From NCBI RefSeq assembly GCF_006442205.1, contig NZ_VFVR01000007.1, positions 186,001-250,000 on the forward strand: a DNA stretch of 64,000 nt, written 5' to 3'. The notes below the pieces were generated by a model. It was not told the origin of the DNA. It did not search any database and saw only the letters and a program-made list of their open reading frames with translations. The stretch comes from Mesorhizobium sp. B2-3-12 (lineage in GTDB: Bacteria > Pseudomonadota > Alphaproteobacteria > Rhizobiales > Rhizobiaceae). Positions 44,665 through 53,809 of this stretch are shown here, piece after piece (position 1 is the first letter of the stretch; every line of letters begins with the position of its first letter). The position numbers and the translations under genes are program-made.

Positions 44665-46511
44665 GCTACCTCCTCGTGGATCCCGCCGAGATACGCTTCC
44701 TGCACCTTTGCATTGGCCTTGATCTCCTCTGGCGTCCCTTCCACGAGGACGCGGCCCTCCTGCAGCACGGTCACCCTTTCGACCAGTTCGAACAGCGAAT
44801 CCATGTCGTGGTCGATGATGATCATCGTGCGGCCGCGCCCGATCGACTTCAGCAGCGCAACCGTCTCAATGCGCTCTCGTGGGCTCATCCCGGCAAGTGG
44901 CTCGTCCAGCAGCAGCAGGCTGGGCGAGGTTGCCAGCGCCAAGCCAATCTCGAGCCGGCGTTTCTCGCCATAGGCAAGTTCGGACACTGGGGTCTCGGCC
45001 CGCTGCGTGAGGCTGACCAGCGCCAGCGTACGATCGACCTGCACTTGGAGACCTGGGATTTTGTCGATGTTACGGAACAGGTCGAGCCTGAATCTGCCGC
45101 GAAGCTCGCCCAAGGCGGCGATCCTAAGGTTATCCCTAACCGTCAGCCGATCAAAGAGCTGGTTGATCTGGTAGCTCTTCGCCAGCCCGAGCTGGCACAC
45201 ATCCGCTACGCCCAAAGCGGTGATGTCACGGCCCTGGAACAGGATCCTGCCAGATGTCGGCGCCACCTCTCTGGTGAGCATCTTGAAGAAAGTGCTCTTG
45301 CCGGCTCCATTTGGCCCGATGATGCCCCGCACCTCACCTTGCTCAACGCTGAAATTGATGTCGCTGTTGGCCAACAACCCGCCGTAGCGCTTACTCAAAC
45401 CAATGGCCCGAAGGACCGGTCCGGCCGCGGAGTCTGTGGGGCGGTGTATTGTCGGCATCAGCTCCGCGGGGGAGGTGGAGGTAGAGTGGTTGCCCGCGGG
45501 GACTGCGCCTGACACCTGAGCCGGCCGCACGGCTTTTTTCCCCCCTGTGCCCAATTCATAGACGTCGATGATAGCGCCAACGATGCCTCGCCTGAGAAAG
45601 CAGACGAGCAGCACGAACACGATGCCAAGCACCAGCTTCCAGATCGCGCCAAGATGTAGCGTGTTCTGGAAATAGTCGCTCAGAAAGAGCCACACCGTGG
45701 CACCGACCAACGGGCCGAACAGGGTTCCAGCGCCGCCTATTGCGGTCTGCATGACGAGCTGGCCGGAGGTGTCGAACATGAAGGCTTCGGGCGGCATGAA
45801 GCCTTGCATGACGCCGAGCAAACCGCCGGCGAAGCCGGCATAGACCGCGGCGATTACGAAAGCGGCATGTTTGTAGCTGTGGATGTCGTGGCCCAGCGCC
45901 GCGGCGCGTAGCGGGTTGTCGCGGATCGCCGAGAGGATCGCCCCGACGGGCGAGCGCACGATGCGCAACGCGATCATCAGGCCAACGAAATACCAGATGG
46001 CCAGAAAGATATACATCGTCCAATCGGTATTGAATTCGAGTGTGGTGAAGCCAAGGTTGAAACTCGGGGTCGGCACGCCGGGCAGGCCATTTTCGCCGCC
46101 GGTGTAGGCCGACAGCGGATTGAATTCCACGAAGAAGAACACCTCCGAAATCGCCACCGTGATCATCGCGAAATAGATGCCTGTTCGCTTCAGCGCGACC
46201 AGTCCGACCAGGTAACCGACGACGCCCGCCACGGTGGCACCGATGCAGACGGACGCCAGCACGTGGGGAAAGTCCATCCCGGTCATCAGGTAGGCCGCGA
46301 ACATGCCCCCTGTGCCGAAAAAAGCGGACTGGCCGAAAGAAAGGAGCCCGGTGTAACCGAAGAGAATGTCGAACCCCAATCCGAACAAGCCCCAGATCAG
46401 AATGCGGTTGATGGTCGCCGGCGCAAAGCCGAGATGCGGCAGGACGAAGGGAGCAACGACCAGCGCCATCGCCGTCAGCACCTCGACCAGAAACGGATTC
46501 TTGCTGTTCAT
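44661..46511 (-). CDS. Fused LivM-type permease and LivG-type ATPase
   Basis: A 616-residue protein in which an LivM-like permease (about residues 1-315, roughly nine helices, with the GYTGLLSFGQSAFFG motif) is joined through a ~40-residue Ser/Thr/Pro-rich linker to an LivG-like ATPase (Walker A at about 399-407, GPNGAGKST). The signature sequence is ELAYGEKRRLEIG, the LivG variant, and Walker B reads LLLLDEPLAGMSP. ATG 46511 is used; GTG 46526 overlaps the LivH stop and is also plausible. It supplies one channel half and one motor half in a single chain. Confidence 0.92.
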   Translation of the reverse strand: MNSKNPFLVEVLTAMALVVAPFVLPHLGFAPATINRILIWGLFGLGFDILFGYTGLLSFGQSAFFGTGGMFAAYLMTGMDFPHVLASVCIGATVAGVVGYLVGLVALKRTGIYFAMITVAISEVFFFVEFNPLSAYTGGENGLPGVPTPSFNLGFTTLEFNTDWTMYIFLAIWYFVGLMIALRIVRSPVGAILSAIRDNPLRAAALGHDIHSYKHAAFVIAAVYAGFAGGLLGVMQGFMPPEAFMFDTSGQLVMQTAIGGAGTLFGPLVGATVWLFLSDYFQNTLHLGAIWKLVLGIVFVLLVCFLRRGIVGAIIDVYELGTGGKKAVRPAQVSGAVPAGNHSTSTSPAELMPTIHRPTDSAAGPVLRAIGLSKRYGGLLANSDINFSVEQGEVRGIIGPNGAGKSTFFKMLTREVAPTSGRILFQGRDITALGVADVCQLGLAKSYQINQLFDRLTVRDNLRIAALGELRGRFRLDLFRNIDKIPGLQVQVDRTLALVSLTQRAETPVSELAYGEKRRLEIGLALATSPSLLLLDEPLAGMSPRERIETVALLKSIGRGRTMIIIDHDMDSLFELVERVTVLQEGRVLVEGTPEEIKANAKVQEAYLGGIHEEVA

Positions 46512-46522
46512 AGGCACACCGG

Positions 46523-47398
46523 TCACTCACGGCCCGCCGTGCCGAACAGCCCATACGGGCGCAGCACCAGGACGAGAGTCATTGCCACAAAAAGCATGAC
46601 ATAGGCGTATCCCGGGTTGAACATTGAGGTGATGGAGATGATCTCGCCGGCGATCAGGCCGCCAACCACGGCGCCTGGGAACGACCCTACGCCGCCGATG
46701 ACGACGACAACGAAGGTCTGCACCAGGATCGACTCCCCGACGTCCGGCGCGATCGACACCACTGGCGCGTTTACAATGCCGGCAAAACCGGCCGCCATCG
46801 CCCCGATGCCGAACACCAGCGTGAAGATCTTGTAGACGTCGATCCCAAGCGAGCTGACCATTACAGCGTCCTCAATACCGGCGCGCACGATCATGCCGAT
46901 GCGGGTGCGGTAGAGCACGAAGTAGAGCGCGAGCAGCGCAACGGTGACGATAGCCAGCAAGGCCAGGCGATATGTCGGATACATCATGAAACCGAGTGGC
47001 GTGATGCCGACCAGCGGTCCAGGCGGAGGCACGGACTTGGACAGGCCGCCGAAGAAGAAGCGCACCGCCTCGACGAAGACGATGCCCAGGCCGAAGGTCA
47101 CCAGTAGCTGATCCTCATAGGGTCGGGAATAGAAATGCCTGATGATGAGTTTCTCCATAAGGAGGCCGACCAGCATGACAAAAAGCGAACCGGCGACCAC
47201 CGCGACGACATAGGAGCCGGTATAATCGTAAGCGACGTAACCGGCATAACCGCCCAGCATGAACATCGCGCCATGTGCCAAGTTGAGCACGCCGAGCGTC
47301 CCGTAGATAATGGTGAGGCCGGAGGAAATAAGGGCCAGGAGCGCTCCCAACACCAATCCATTGAAGCATTGCGATATGAAATTGGCCCAGTTGATCAC
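46523..47398 (-). CDS. livH: Branched-chain amino acid ABC transporter permease LivH-like
   Basis: A 291-residue inner-membrane permease with about eight helices. The N-terminal FNGLVLGALLALISSGLTIIYG and LNLAHGAMFMLGGY motifs identify LivH/UrtB-type proteins. It is the first permease gene after the binding protein; the gap between them (187 bp) contains a stem-loop. It pairs with the LivM half of the fused protein. Confidence 0.94.
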   Translation of the reverse strand: MINWANFISQCFNGLVLGALLALISSGLTIIYGTLGVLNLAHGAMFMLGGYAGYVAYDYTGSYVVAVVAGSLFVMLVGLLMEKLIIRHFYSRPYEDQLLVTFGLGIVFVEAVRFFFGGLSKSVPPPGPLVGITPLGFMMYPTYRLALLAIVTVALLALYFVLYRTRIGMIVRAGIEDAVMVSSLGIDVYKIFTLVFGIGAMAAGFAGIVNAPVVSIAPDVGESILVQTFVVVVIGGVGSFPGAVVGGLIAGEIISITSMFNPGYAYVMLFVAMTLVLVLRPYGLFGTAGRE

Positions 47399-47448
47399 GC
47401 TGCCGCCCGCCGTCTGAGGTTAAGGAATAGTCCGTGCCGTCGTTGCCA

Positions 47449-47483
47449 GGACGAGCAATTGACAACCTAGACGTTGTTCGTCC
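47449..47483 (-). terminator. Intercistronic stem-loop between Liv binding protein and LivH genes
   Basis: GGACGAGCAA (47449-47458) and TTGTTCGTCC (47474-47483) form a ten-position stem with a single mismatch in the minus-strand transcript and a 15-nt loop; an inner alternative pairing also exists. It sits in the gap downstream of the binding-protein gene and resembles in position the hairpins of the two other ABC operons. Confidence 0.45.
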
Positions 47484-47585
47484 GGATTTCACGAATAGAT
47501 CGCGGGCTTGCACTAGCGCTGCTGCAGGGATGCGACTCGCCCAGCCTTCTCCGTGCTTCGTGCTCGCAAGAGCCGTCAGGCTACC

Positions 47586-48941
47586 TCAGGTGTAGTCCCC
47601 GAGTTGACAGCCGAAGGCATCGGGCTTCTGCATCAGACCTTCGCCGGGCACGATCTCGACGACGTGCCAGAAATCCTCCTCATTCTTCATGTCCTTGGCG
47701 GCCTTGCCGCGAACGATGACGACGGGACGAATGAGCTGGTGATCCTCTGCGCGGAACTTCACGTCGCCGACCATCGATGGGAAGGTCTCGCCCTTCTCGT
47801 ACTGCTTGATCACGTCCGGTGGATAGAAAGTTCCTGCTTCCGAGACCATGCGTGCCCAGATAGCGAATTGCATGTAGCCGTTCTCGGCGCCCCATTCGGG
47901 CCGGTAATTGTACTTCTTCTGGAAAGCATCGACGAAAGCCTTGGCCAAGGGGTACTGGTCTTCCATCGTCCACCAGAAATCGGTGGCCGCAAACACGCCT
48001 TCAGTCAGCTCCGCCCCGACTTCCTTGGCCAGGAATGGGATTTGGTACGGAATCACCATCTTCATGTTCGGCGTCAGGCCGAACTGCTTGGCCTGTTGGA
48101 CCGACAGCACGGCGTCGCGGCCCCAGTTGACGTTGACGATGAACTCGGCGCCGGAATTGGCAATGTTGGTAAGATACTGGCTGAAGTCCTGGGTTCCGAG
48201 CGGCGACACCTGGTTCGTCACCATCTGCCAGCCGCCCTGCGATGTCAGATAGTCGTTGACGGATTTGGTGACGGTGTGGCCGTAGGTGTAGTCGGGCGTC
48301 ATGAACGCGGCCTTCTTGCCCTTTCCGAAATTCTTCAGCAGCACCGGACCGATGGCGTTCGCGCACGTCTCGCCATAGACGCACTGGCGGAAGGAGTAAC
48401 GCGCGCAGTCCTTGCCAGTGGTGTCATTCGAGCCGGAGATGGCCACGAGGTACAGGATCTTTTCGCGCTGGGCGAATTTGTTGAGTGCGACGGCCACCGC
48501 CGAGGACGTGGAGCCCGTCATGGCGACGATCTTCTTGTCGTTGATGAAAGTCTGCTGTTCCTGCACGGCGTTGTTCGGTTTGGCGGCTGAGTCGGCGACG
48601 ACCAGTTCCACCTTCTTGCCCAGTACCCCTTTCTCGATCTTAGGCGCGATCTGTTTGAGCAGATCGTTGCCTTCGTTGATGTGCTCGATCGCCAGCTGCA
48701 TGCCCTTGAGTTCATCCTCGCCCTGTACCGCATAGGCGCCCGTGCGCGGGATAGAAGCGCCGATATAGACGGTGTCGCCCTGCGAACCTACCGGCCAAGT
48801 GCCGAGCGCGGGCTTGTCGTCGGCGGCAAAGGCCGGGCGTAGAAATGAAGCTGGCAGTATAATGCTGCCGGCAACGCCGGCGCCGGCCTGCAGCATGGTG
48901 CGCCGGGACAGGCCGGCCGATTTATGGTCATTGAATTGCAT
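47586..48941 (-). CDS. Branched-chain amino acid-type ABC substrate-binding protein
   Basis: A 451-residue periplasmic binding protein of the LivJ/AmiC-like class. A Tat-like signal (SRRTMLQAGAGVAGS) ends before AFAADDKP; the mature protein begins with the IGASIPRTGAYAVQGEDELKG block where the ligand's amino-acid moiety binds in the family. ATG 48941 is chosen for GGAGG eight bases upstream. It is the first gene of the Liv operon and is divergent from a Crp/Fnr-type regulator. It is longer than LivJ (about 370), like the urea/amide-binding members, so the ligand may not be a branched-chain amino acid. Confidence 0.92.
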   Translation of the reverse strand: MQFNDHKSAGLSRRTMLQAGAGVAGSIILPASFLRPAFAADDKPALGTWPVGSQGDTVYIGASIPRTGAYAVQGEDELKGMQLAIEHINEGNDLLKQIAPKIEKGVLGKKVELVVADSAAKPNNAVQEQQTFINDKKIVAMTGSTSSAVAVALNKFAQREKILYLVAISGSNDTTGKDCARYSFRQCVYGETCANAIGPVLLKNFGKGKKAAFMTPDYTYGHTVTKSVNDYLTSQGGWQMVTNQVSPLGTQDFSQYLTNIANSGAEFIVNVNWGRDAVLSVQQAKQFGLTPNMKMVIPYQIPFLAKEVGAELTEGVFAATDFWWTMEDQYPLAKAFVDAFQKKYNYRPEWGAENGYMQFAIWARMVSEAGTFYPPDVIKQYEKGETFPSMVGDVKFRAEDHQLIRPVVIVRGKAAKDMKNEEDFWHVVEIVPGEGLMQKPDAFGCQLGDYT

Positions 48942-49117
48942 TGCATGTTCCTCCCTTGGCCAAGCGCTTCTGGAGCACTCGTTGCTGCCCGGGCTCGGGC
49001 AGAAATCGGATCGCATTGGCATTCGCAACCGCACGAGAGGTTCGGTCAATGCAACTTTGGTTGGATGATTTGGATTAATGATCTAGATTAACAAGCCACC
49101 GCAAATTGCTTCGGCAG

Positions 49118-49882
49118 ATGGAACTCTCACCGCGCGGACGTGGAATGCCCCTAAACGGTCACGCAGTGATGGCCAGACTGACGCAGGCCATGAAACTTCG
49201 GGCAGCTGACCTCGCCAGTCTTGAAGCCCTCTTCGAGCGAGACGTTACCGTCGGGAAGCGAGAGGAACTCGTCATCCACGGCTCGCCCTTCCGCAGCTTG
49301 TGCTTTGTCAAAGACGGATATGCAATTCGCTACAGGGTGCTGCGAAGCGGAAGGCGTCAAATCCTCAAGCTCATCCTCCCGGGTGACGTCATCGGATTTC
49401 CGGTCAGCTTTTTCGATCGATCCACCTATACCGTCGTGGCGCTCACCGAAATGACCTGCACGGTCTGTTCGCTCGAATCCTATATCCTCCTGTGCTACGA
49501 GCAACCGCAATTCGGACTTGTTCTGAGTTGGCTTGCCGCGCAGGAAGCAGCAGGCTATGCCGAGCATATCGTCAACATTGGCCGGCGCAGGCCGATAGAG
49601 CGCTTGGCCCACCTCCTGCTCGAACTTCATGAGCGCCTTTCGCAGGTCGGACGCGCCACCGAAACACGCTTTGATCTCCCGTTCTCGCAGGAGATCATGG
49701 CCGACGCCCTCGGGCTGAGTGTGCCGCATCTCAATCGCGTCATGCAGCAGTTGCGCGTGCAACGACTGATTACGACCGACGCACGTCGCATCGAATTGAC
49801 GGACGCCACCGCTCTGCAAAGCCTAGCCCAGTATGAACCGCTAGGCCTCGCCCCGATCGCCCTGCCGGATCGTCTGAGCTAA
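49118..49882 (+). CDS. Crp/Fnr family transcriptional regulator
   Basis: A 254-residue regulator: an N-terminal cyclic-nucleotide-binding-like domain (about residues 25-140) with LCFVKDGYAIRYRVL and a C-terminal winged helix (about 165-235) with FSQEIMADALGLSVPHLNRV as recognition region. No Fnr-type N-terminal cysteine cluster is present. The start is uncertain: ATG 49118 or ATG 49145, with a TTG at 49106 also open. It is divergent from the Liv operon and may regulate it, although this class in rhizobia often answers oxygen, nitric oxide or stress signals. Confidence 0.88.
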   Translation: MELSPRGRGMPLNGHAVMARLTQAMKLRAADLASLEALFERDVTVGKREELVIHGSPFRSLCFVKDGYAIRYRVLRSGRRQILKLILPGDVIGFPVSFFDRSTYTVVALTEMTCTVCSLESYILLCYEQPQFGLVLSWLAAQEAAGYAEHIVNIGRRRPIERLAHLLLELHERLSQVGRATETRFDLPFSQEIMADALGLSVPHLNRVMQQLRVQRLITTDARRIELTDATALQSLAQYEPLGLAPIALPDRLS

Positions 49883-50077
49883 GTGCTGGCTGCCGGGGCA
49901 AGTCGCCAGCCATGTAGACACGCGTGGGCCGCAGCTGGATTCAATAGCTGCCTGCGCCGTCTCGGTATGGCTATCAACCACAGCTACCTCCCCAATAGCT
50001 AAGGTTGTAATTTGCGCCTTTCGGAAGCGAGCATCAAAGGGATTCAACGTACGGTTTGATACGAAGGGACGGGGCGG

Positions 50078-50350
50078 TTATTCGGCAGGAACGCCAGGAA
50101 TGGCGTCGTGAACTTCCGTAACGATGTAGCCTTTCGGCTCGCCAGCCAAATACTGAACGTGAACGTCAACGACAAAGGTGCTTGTCATCGAGTTTGCATC
50201 TCTGGTGATCTGGCCCTTGAGGTCGGTAATGGAGGACTTCCGAACCCAGACCGGTAGCGCTTTGTCCGAGATTGAAGGGATAACGCATTTGTCGCCAGTG
50301 CGACCTTTCTCTTTGTCGGGGCTGCGATTGGCTTTGTCCATGAACAGCAT
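50078..50350 (-). CDS. Hypothetical protein of unknown function
   Basis: A 90-residue protein without recognised domain. It is charged at the start and has a C-terminal half that could form beta strands (TSTFVVDVHVQYLAGE). The reading frame remains open upstream of ATG 50350 without another good start, and the ribosome-binding site is weak, so it may be a remnant of a longer gene. It lies between the convergent regulator and the end of the sugar ABC operon. Confidence 0.38.
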   Translation of the reverse strand: MLFMDKANRSPDKEKGRTGDKCVIPSISDKALPVWVRKSSITDLKGQITRDANSMTSTFVVDVHVQYLAGEPKGYIVTEVHDAIPGVPAE

Positions 50351-50414
50351 CACTTCGCGCTTGATCTGGTGATCCGTTGTCCCAGCGACAGTCCGGCCGT
50401 GCCGTAGCGCTGGG

Positions 50415-51311
50415 CTACTCTTTGACCGCGCCGGTCATTGACGACACATAATGCTCTACGAAGAAGGAATAAAGGATCACCACCGGCAGCGAGCCGATCA
50501 GAGCGCCGGCCATCAGCGAACCCCATTCGTAGACGTCGGAGCGGACGAGCTCGGTCAGCACGCCCACAGGCACGGTTTTGTTCTCGGACGACTGGATGAA
50601 GGTGAGGGCATAGATGAACTCATTCCACGACAGCGTGAAGGCGAAGATACCCGCCGAGATCAGCCCTGGCACCGACAGCGGCAGCACGATCTTGGTCAGC
50701 ACTTGCCAGCGGCTGGCGCCATCGATGAGGGCGCACTCCTCCAGTTCGAAGGGAATGGAGCGGAAATAGCCCATCAGCAACCAGGTGCAGAAGGGCACCA
50801 GGAAAGTCGGATAAGTCAGGATCAGGGCGAAGGGTGTGTCATAAAGCCCGAGATTAAACACCATCACCGACAGCGGAATGAACAGAATGGATGGCGGGAC
50901 GAGATAGGCGAGGAACACGGCCAGCCCGACCTGGCGCGAGCCGGAAAAGCGCAGTCGCTCGATCGCATACGCAGCCAACACCGCGGCGATGAGCGAAAGC
51001 ACGGTAGCGGCGACCGAGATGATGGTGGTGTTGAGCAGCCAGCCCGGATAGGAGGTCTCGAACAGCAGGTAGCGGATGTTCTGCAAGGTCGGGTGAACCA
51101 CCCAGAACGGGCTCGATGTATCGTAGCTGGTCATTTCCGCGTTGGGTTTGATTGCGGTGATCGTCATCCAGTAGAAGGGGAAGAGCAGCACGATAACGAA
51201 GATCGCCAATGGAAGGTAGACGGTCACCACGCGCCGCGGCATGCTTTGCAGGTAGGTCATGCCACCGTCGTCGCCGCTGGCGGGACTCGGTTTGCGGTCG
51301 ATCAGCGCCAT
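50415..51311 (-). CDS. Carbohydrate ABC transporter permease (MalG-like)
   Basis: A 298-residue permease with six helices and the EAA loop typical of MalG/UgpE proteins (ECALIDGASRWQVLTKIVLPLSVPG, partly quoted as EECALIDGAS). It is the last gene of a four-gene operon (ATPase, binding protein, two permeases) and begins one base after the stop of the MalF-like gene. It forms the channel for a sugar, polyol or glycerophosphodiester. Confidence 0.94.
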   Translation of the reverse strand: MALIDRKPSPASGDDGGMTYLQSMPRRVVTVYLPLAIFVIVLLFPFYWMTITAIKPNAEMTSYDTSSPFWVVHPTLQNIRYLLFETSYPGWLLNTTIISVAATVLSLIAAVLAAYAIERLRFSGSRQVGLAVFLAYLVPPSILFIPLSVMVFNLGLYDTPFALILTYPTFLVPFCTWLLMGYFRSIPFELEECALIDGASRWQVLTKIVLPLSVPGLISAGIFAFTLSWNEFIYALTFIQSSENKTVPVGVLTELVRSDVYEWGSLMAGALIGSLPVVILYSFFVEHYVSSMTGAVKE

Positions 51312-51312
51312 C

Positions 51313-52251
51313 TCAATCTCCGCCGCCTTGCTGCCATCTGCGCCGCTGCAGGCCGAAATAGCTGAACAGGATCGCGCCTAGCAGGAACGGGATCATCGCC
51401 ACCGCGATCGCTGCGCCTTCACCGAGTTGCCCGCCCGAAATGCCGCGTTGGAATGAAAGCGTCGCCATTAGATGTGTGGCATTCACCGGGCCGCCGCGCG
51501 TCAGCACATAGATGAGCTGGAAATCGGTGAAGGTGAACAGAACCGAAAAAGTCATGGTGATGGCGATGATCGGCGTCAGCAGCGGCAAGGTGACATAGCG
51601 AAACAGCTGCCAGCGACCCGCGCCGTCCAGCGTGGCGGCTTCGTAAAGCGATTGCGGGATCGTCTGCAGGCCGGCAAGCAGCGTTATGGCGACGAAGGGA
51701 ATGCCACGCCAGACATTGGCGGCGATCACCGAAGCGCGCGCGTTTTGCGGATCGCCAAGGAAGTTGATGTTGTGATCGATGAGGCCCATCTGCATGAGGG
51801 CCCAGGAGAGGATCGAGAACTGCGAATCGTAGATCCACCAGAAAGCAATCGCCGACAGCACCGTTGGCACCACCCAAGGAAGAAGCACCACGGCGCGGAA
51901 AAAGGATTTGAACGGTAGGTTCTCATTGAGCAGCAACGCCAACCACAGGCCGAGGGCGAACTTCAGGATCGACGCGCTGACCGTGTAGAGAAGCGTGTTG
52001 AACACGGACAGCCAGAACACGCTGTCATCCCAGAGATATTCGTAGTTCTCCAGGCCGATGAAGACGCCCGGCCTGCCGATGCGGGCATCCGTAAAGCCGA
52101 GCCAGACGCCGAGCCCCAGCGGATAGGTCAGAAAGACCAGCAGCAGCACCACTGTCGGCAGCATAAAGCCAAAGCTGAGCAGGCCACGGCTTTCCGCAAC
52201 TCGCGACAAGAAGGAGGGGCGGGGTTGGACGTCGGCGGTTGTCACGGCCAT
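51313..52251 (-). CDS. Carbohydrate ABC transporter permease (MalF-like)
   Basis: A 312-residue permease of the MalF/UgpA class with six helices, beginning with a cytoplasmic leader and a first helix near residues 25-47 (FGFMLPTVVLLLVFL). The EAA motif is in YEAATLDGAGRWQLF. It is separated from the binding-protein gene by 189 bp containing a strong stem-loop, and is followed immediately by its MalG-like partner. Confidence 0.94.
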   Translation of the reverse strand: MAVTTADVQPRPSFLSRVAESRGLLSFGFMLPTVVLLLVFLTYPLGLGVWLGFTDARIGRPGVFIGLENYEYLWDDSVFWLSVFNTLLYTVSASILKFALGLWLALLLNENLPFKSFFRAVVLLPWVVPTVLSAIAFWWIYDSQFSILSWALMQMGLIDHNINFLGDPQNARASVIAANVWRGIPFVAITLLAGLQTIPQSLYEAATLDGAGRWQLFRYVTLPLLTPIIAITMTFSVLFTFTDFQLIYVLTRGGPVNATHLMATLSFQRGISGGQLGEGAAIAVAMIPFLLGAILFSYFGLQRRRWQQGGGD

Positions 52252-52312
52252 GAAAGGCTCCTGTGGCGAGTATCGAGCGGCAGCAGTCCTTTCGCTTTCG
52301 TCGACTGCTGGT

Positions 52313-52334
52313 GCGCGGACCCCTTGGTCCGCGC
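52313..52334 (-). terminator. Intercistronic stem-loop between sugar-binding protein and permease genes
   Basis: A perfect 9-bp inverted repeat, GCGCGGACC (52313-52321) with GGTCCGCGC (52326-52334) and a 4-nt loop. It lies between the substrate-binding protein stop (52441) and the MalF-like start (52251). No T-run follows in the minus direction, so an attenuator or mRNA-stabilising function is likely, as for the hairpin at 11395. Confidence 0.6.
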
Positions 52335-52440
52335 TCTCTCCTTATGGGCGCCTGCATTTCGGCGCACGTCGCGACGCATGCCGGGGCCGACCCGAAAAAT
52401 CACAAGCGTCTTCTCCCGCGAACGGAAAAAGTGGTCCAAA

Positions 52441-53769
52441 CTACACCCGGTAATACCGGTTGGCGCGCTTCTCGGCCTCTTCCATTGCCTCCTGCGGCGT
52501 CGCCCGACCAGTCACCGCCTTGGCGAACATGTCGACCAGCACGTAGTCGGCCATCGTCGCGGCGGACGCGTAGCCGAGTGGCCCTGCGTAGCCGTTGTTG
52601 CGCAGCGTTGCTGACGCTTTGGCATAGGGCGCATAGTTTGGGTCGGCCTTCCAGATCGGATTGTCGTCGTAGGCCTTCAACGTCTGGCAGCAATAGCCGG
52701 AAGAGCCCTTGACCCATTCCGACATCTGCGGTTCCTCGAACATGAACTGCAGATAGGCCTTGGCCGCGTTCGGATAGGGCGTGTAGTTGAAGATCACCGC
52801 CGAGGTCACCTGATAAAGCTCCACCGCCTTGCCGATCGGACCGATCGGCAGGCTAGCGGTGCGGATGTCCTTGGCCATTTCAGCCAGCTTGGGATCCTTG
52901 TCCTTGTTGATCCTGGCGGTTTCATAGGCAGAGATACCGTTGGCGATGACGGACAACTCGCCGGCCAGGAAGGCGCGGTTGTTGTTCACGTCGAGCCAGC
53001 TTTCGGTGCCGGGGATGAAGGTCTTGTAGAGCGCCTGAGCATATTCGATCGCCTTCATCGTCTCGGGACTGTTGATCACCACCTTGCTGTTCTCGTCGAC
53101 CATCTTGCCACCATGGCTCCACAACAGCCAATGAGCGTAGTTGTTGCCGTCACCGACGCCGTGGCCATGGGTGAAGCCGGCTGGGTGGCCTTTGGCCTGC
53201 ACGGCCTTGCACAAATCGAGGAAGCTGTCGGTGTCTTTCGGGAACTCGGAGAAACCGGCCTCCTTGACCCAGCTCTCGCGGTAGACGATGGCGTTGCCTA
53301 TGGTGGCCAGCGGCAAGCCGATGAACTTGCCGTCCTTGGTGGCATAGGTCTTCGGGCCCTCGTGCCAGCCGCCATACTTCTTGCCCAGATAATCTCCGAG
53401 GTCCGTCACATCGAGGAGCTTGTCGGGATATTGGAAGGGATCGTCGAACCAGACGAACATCAGGTCGGGGCCCGAGCCGACATTGGCCGCGACCGCCGCC
53501 TTGGGACGAATGTCCTCCCAGCTCTCCTTGTCGACGCGCACCTCGACACCGGTGGCATCGGTGAATTTCTTCGTCAGCGCCAGCCAGGCGGTCTCATCGC
53601 CCTGGACAAAGGGCGACCAGCGAAGGAGCCTGAGCTTGGCGCCTTTTTCGGGTGTGTATTTCGGCGCATCCTGGGCAAAGGCTGGCGTGCCAAGCAGGCG
53701 GTTGCCGATTGCTCCGGCAGCCGCCGCACCGGCGCCGGTTCGTATCACGTCGCGTCTGGTGAATCTCAT
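52441..53769 (-). CDS. Carbohydrate ABC transporter substrate-binding protein
   Basis: A 442-residue family 1 extracellular solute-binding protein. The N-terminus is a Tat-type signal (FTRRDVIRTGAGAAAA) ending near TPAFAQD. ATG 53769 is preferred because AGGAGG lies eight bases upstream; ATG 53775 is only two bases away from it. It binds a sugar or polyol in the periplasm and delivers it to the MalF/MalG-like permeases. It is the second gene of the operon, 40 bp after the ATPase gene. Confidence 0.94.
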   Translation of the reverse strand: MRFTRRDVIRTGAGAAAAGAIGNRLLGTPAFAQDAPKYTPEKGAKLRLLRWSPFVQGDETAWLALTKKFTDATGVEVRVDKESWEDIRPKAAVAANVGSGPDLMFVWFDDPFQYPDKLLDVTDLGDYLGKKYGGWHEGPKTYATKDGKFIGLPLATIGNAIVYRESWVKEAGFSEFPKDTDSFLDLCKAVQAKGHPAGFTHGHGVGDGNNYAHWLLWSHGGKMVDENSKVVINSPETMKAIEYAQALYKTFIPGTESWLDVNNNRAFLAGELSVIANGISAYETARINKDKDPKLAEMAKDIRTASLPIGPIGKAVELYQVTSAVIFNYTPYPNAAKAYLQFMFEEPQMSEWVKGSSGYCCQTLKAYDDNPIWKADPNYAPYAKASATLRNNGYAGPLGYASAATMADYVLVDMFAKAVTGRATPQEAMEEAEKRANRYYRV

Positions 53770-53809
53770 TGCCATTTCCTCCTGTTTTGATTGGCTGAGC
53801 TCGGCATGT

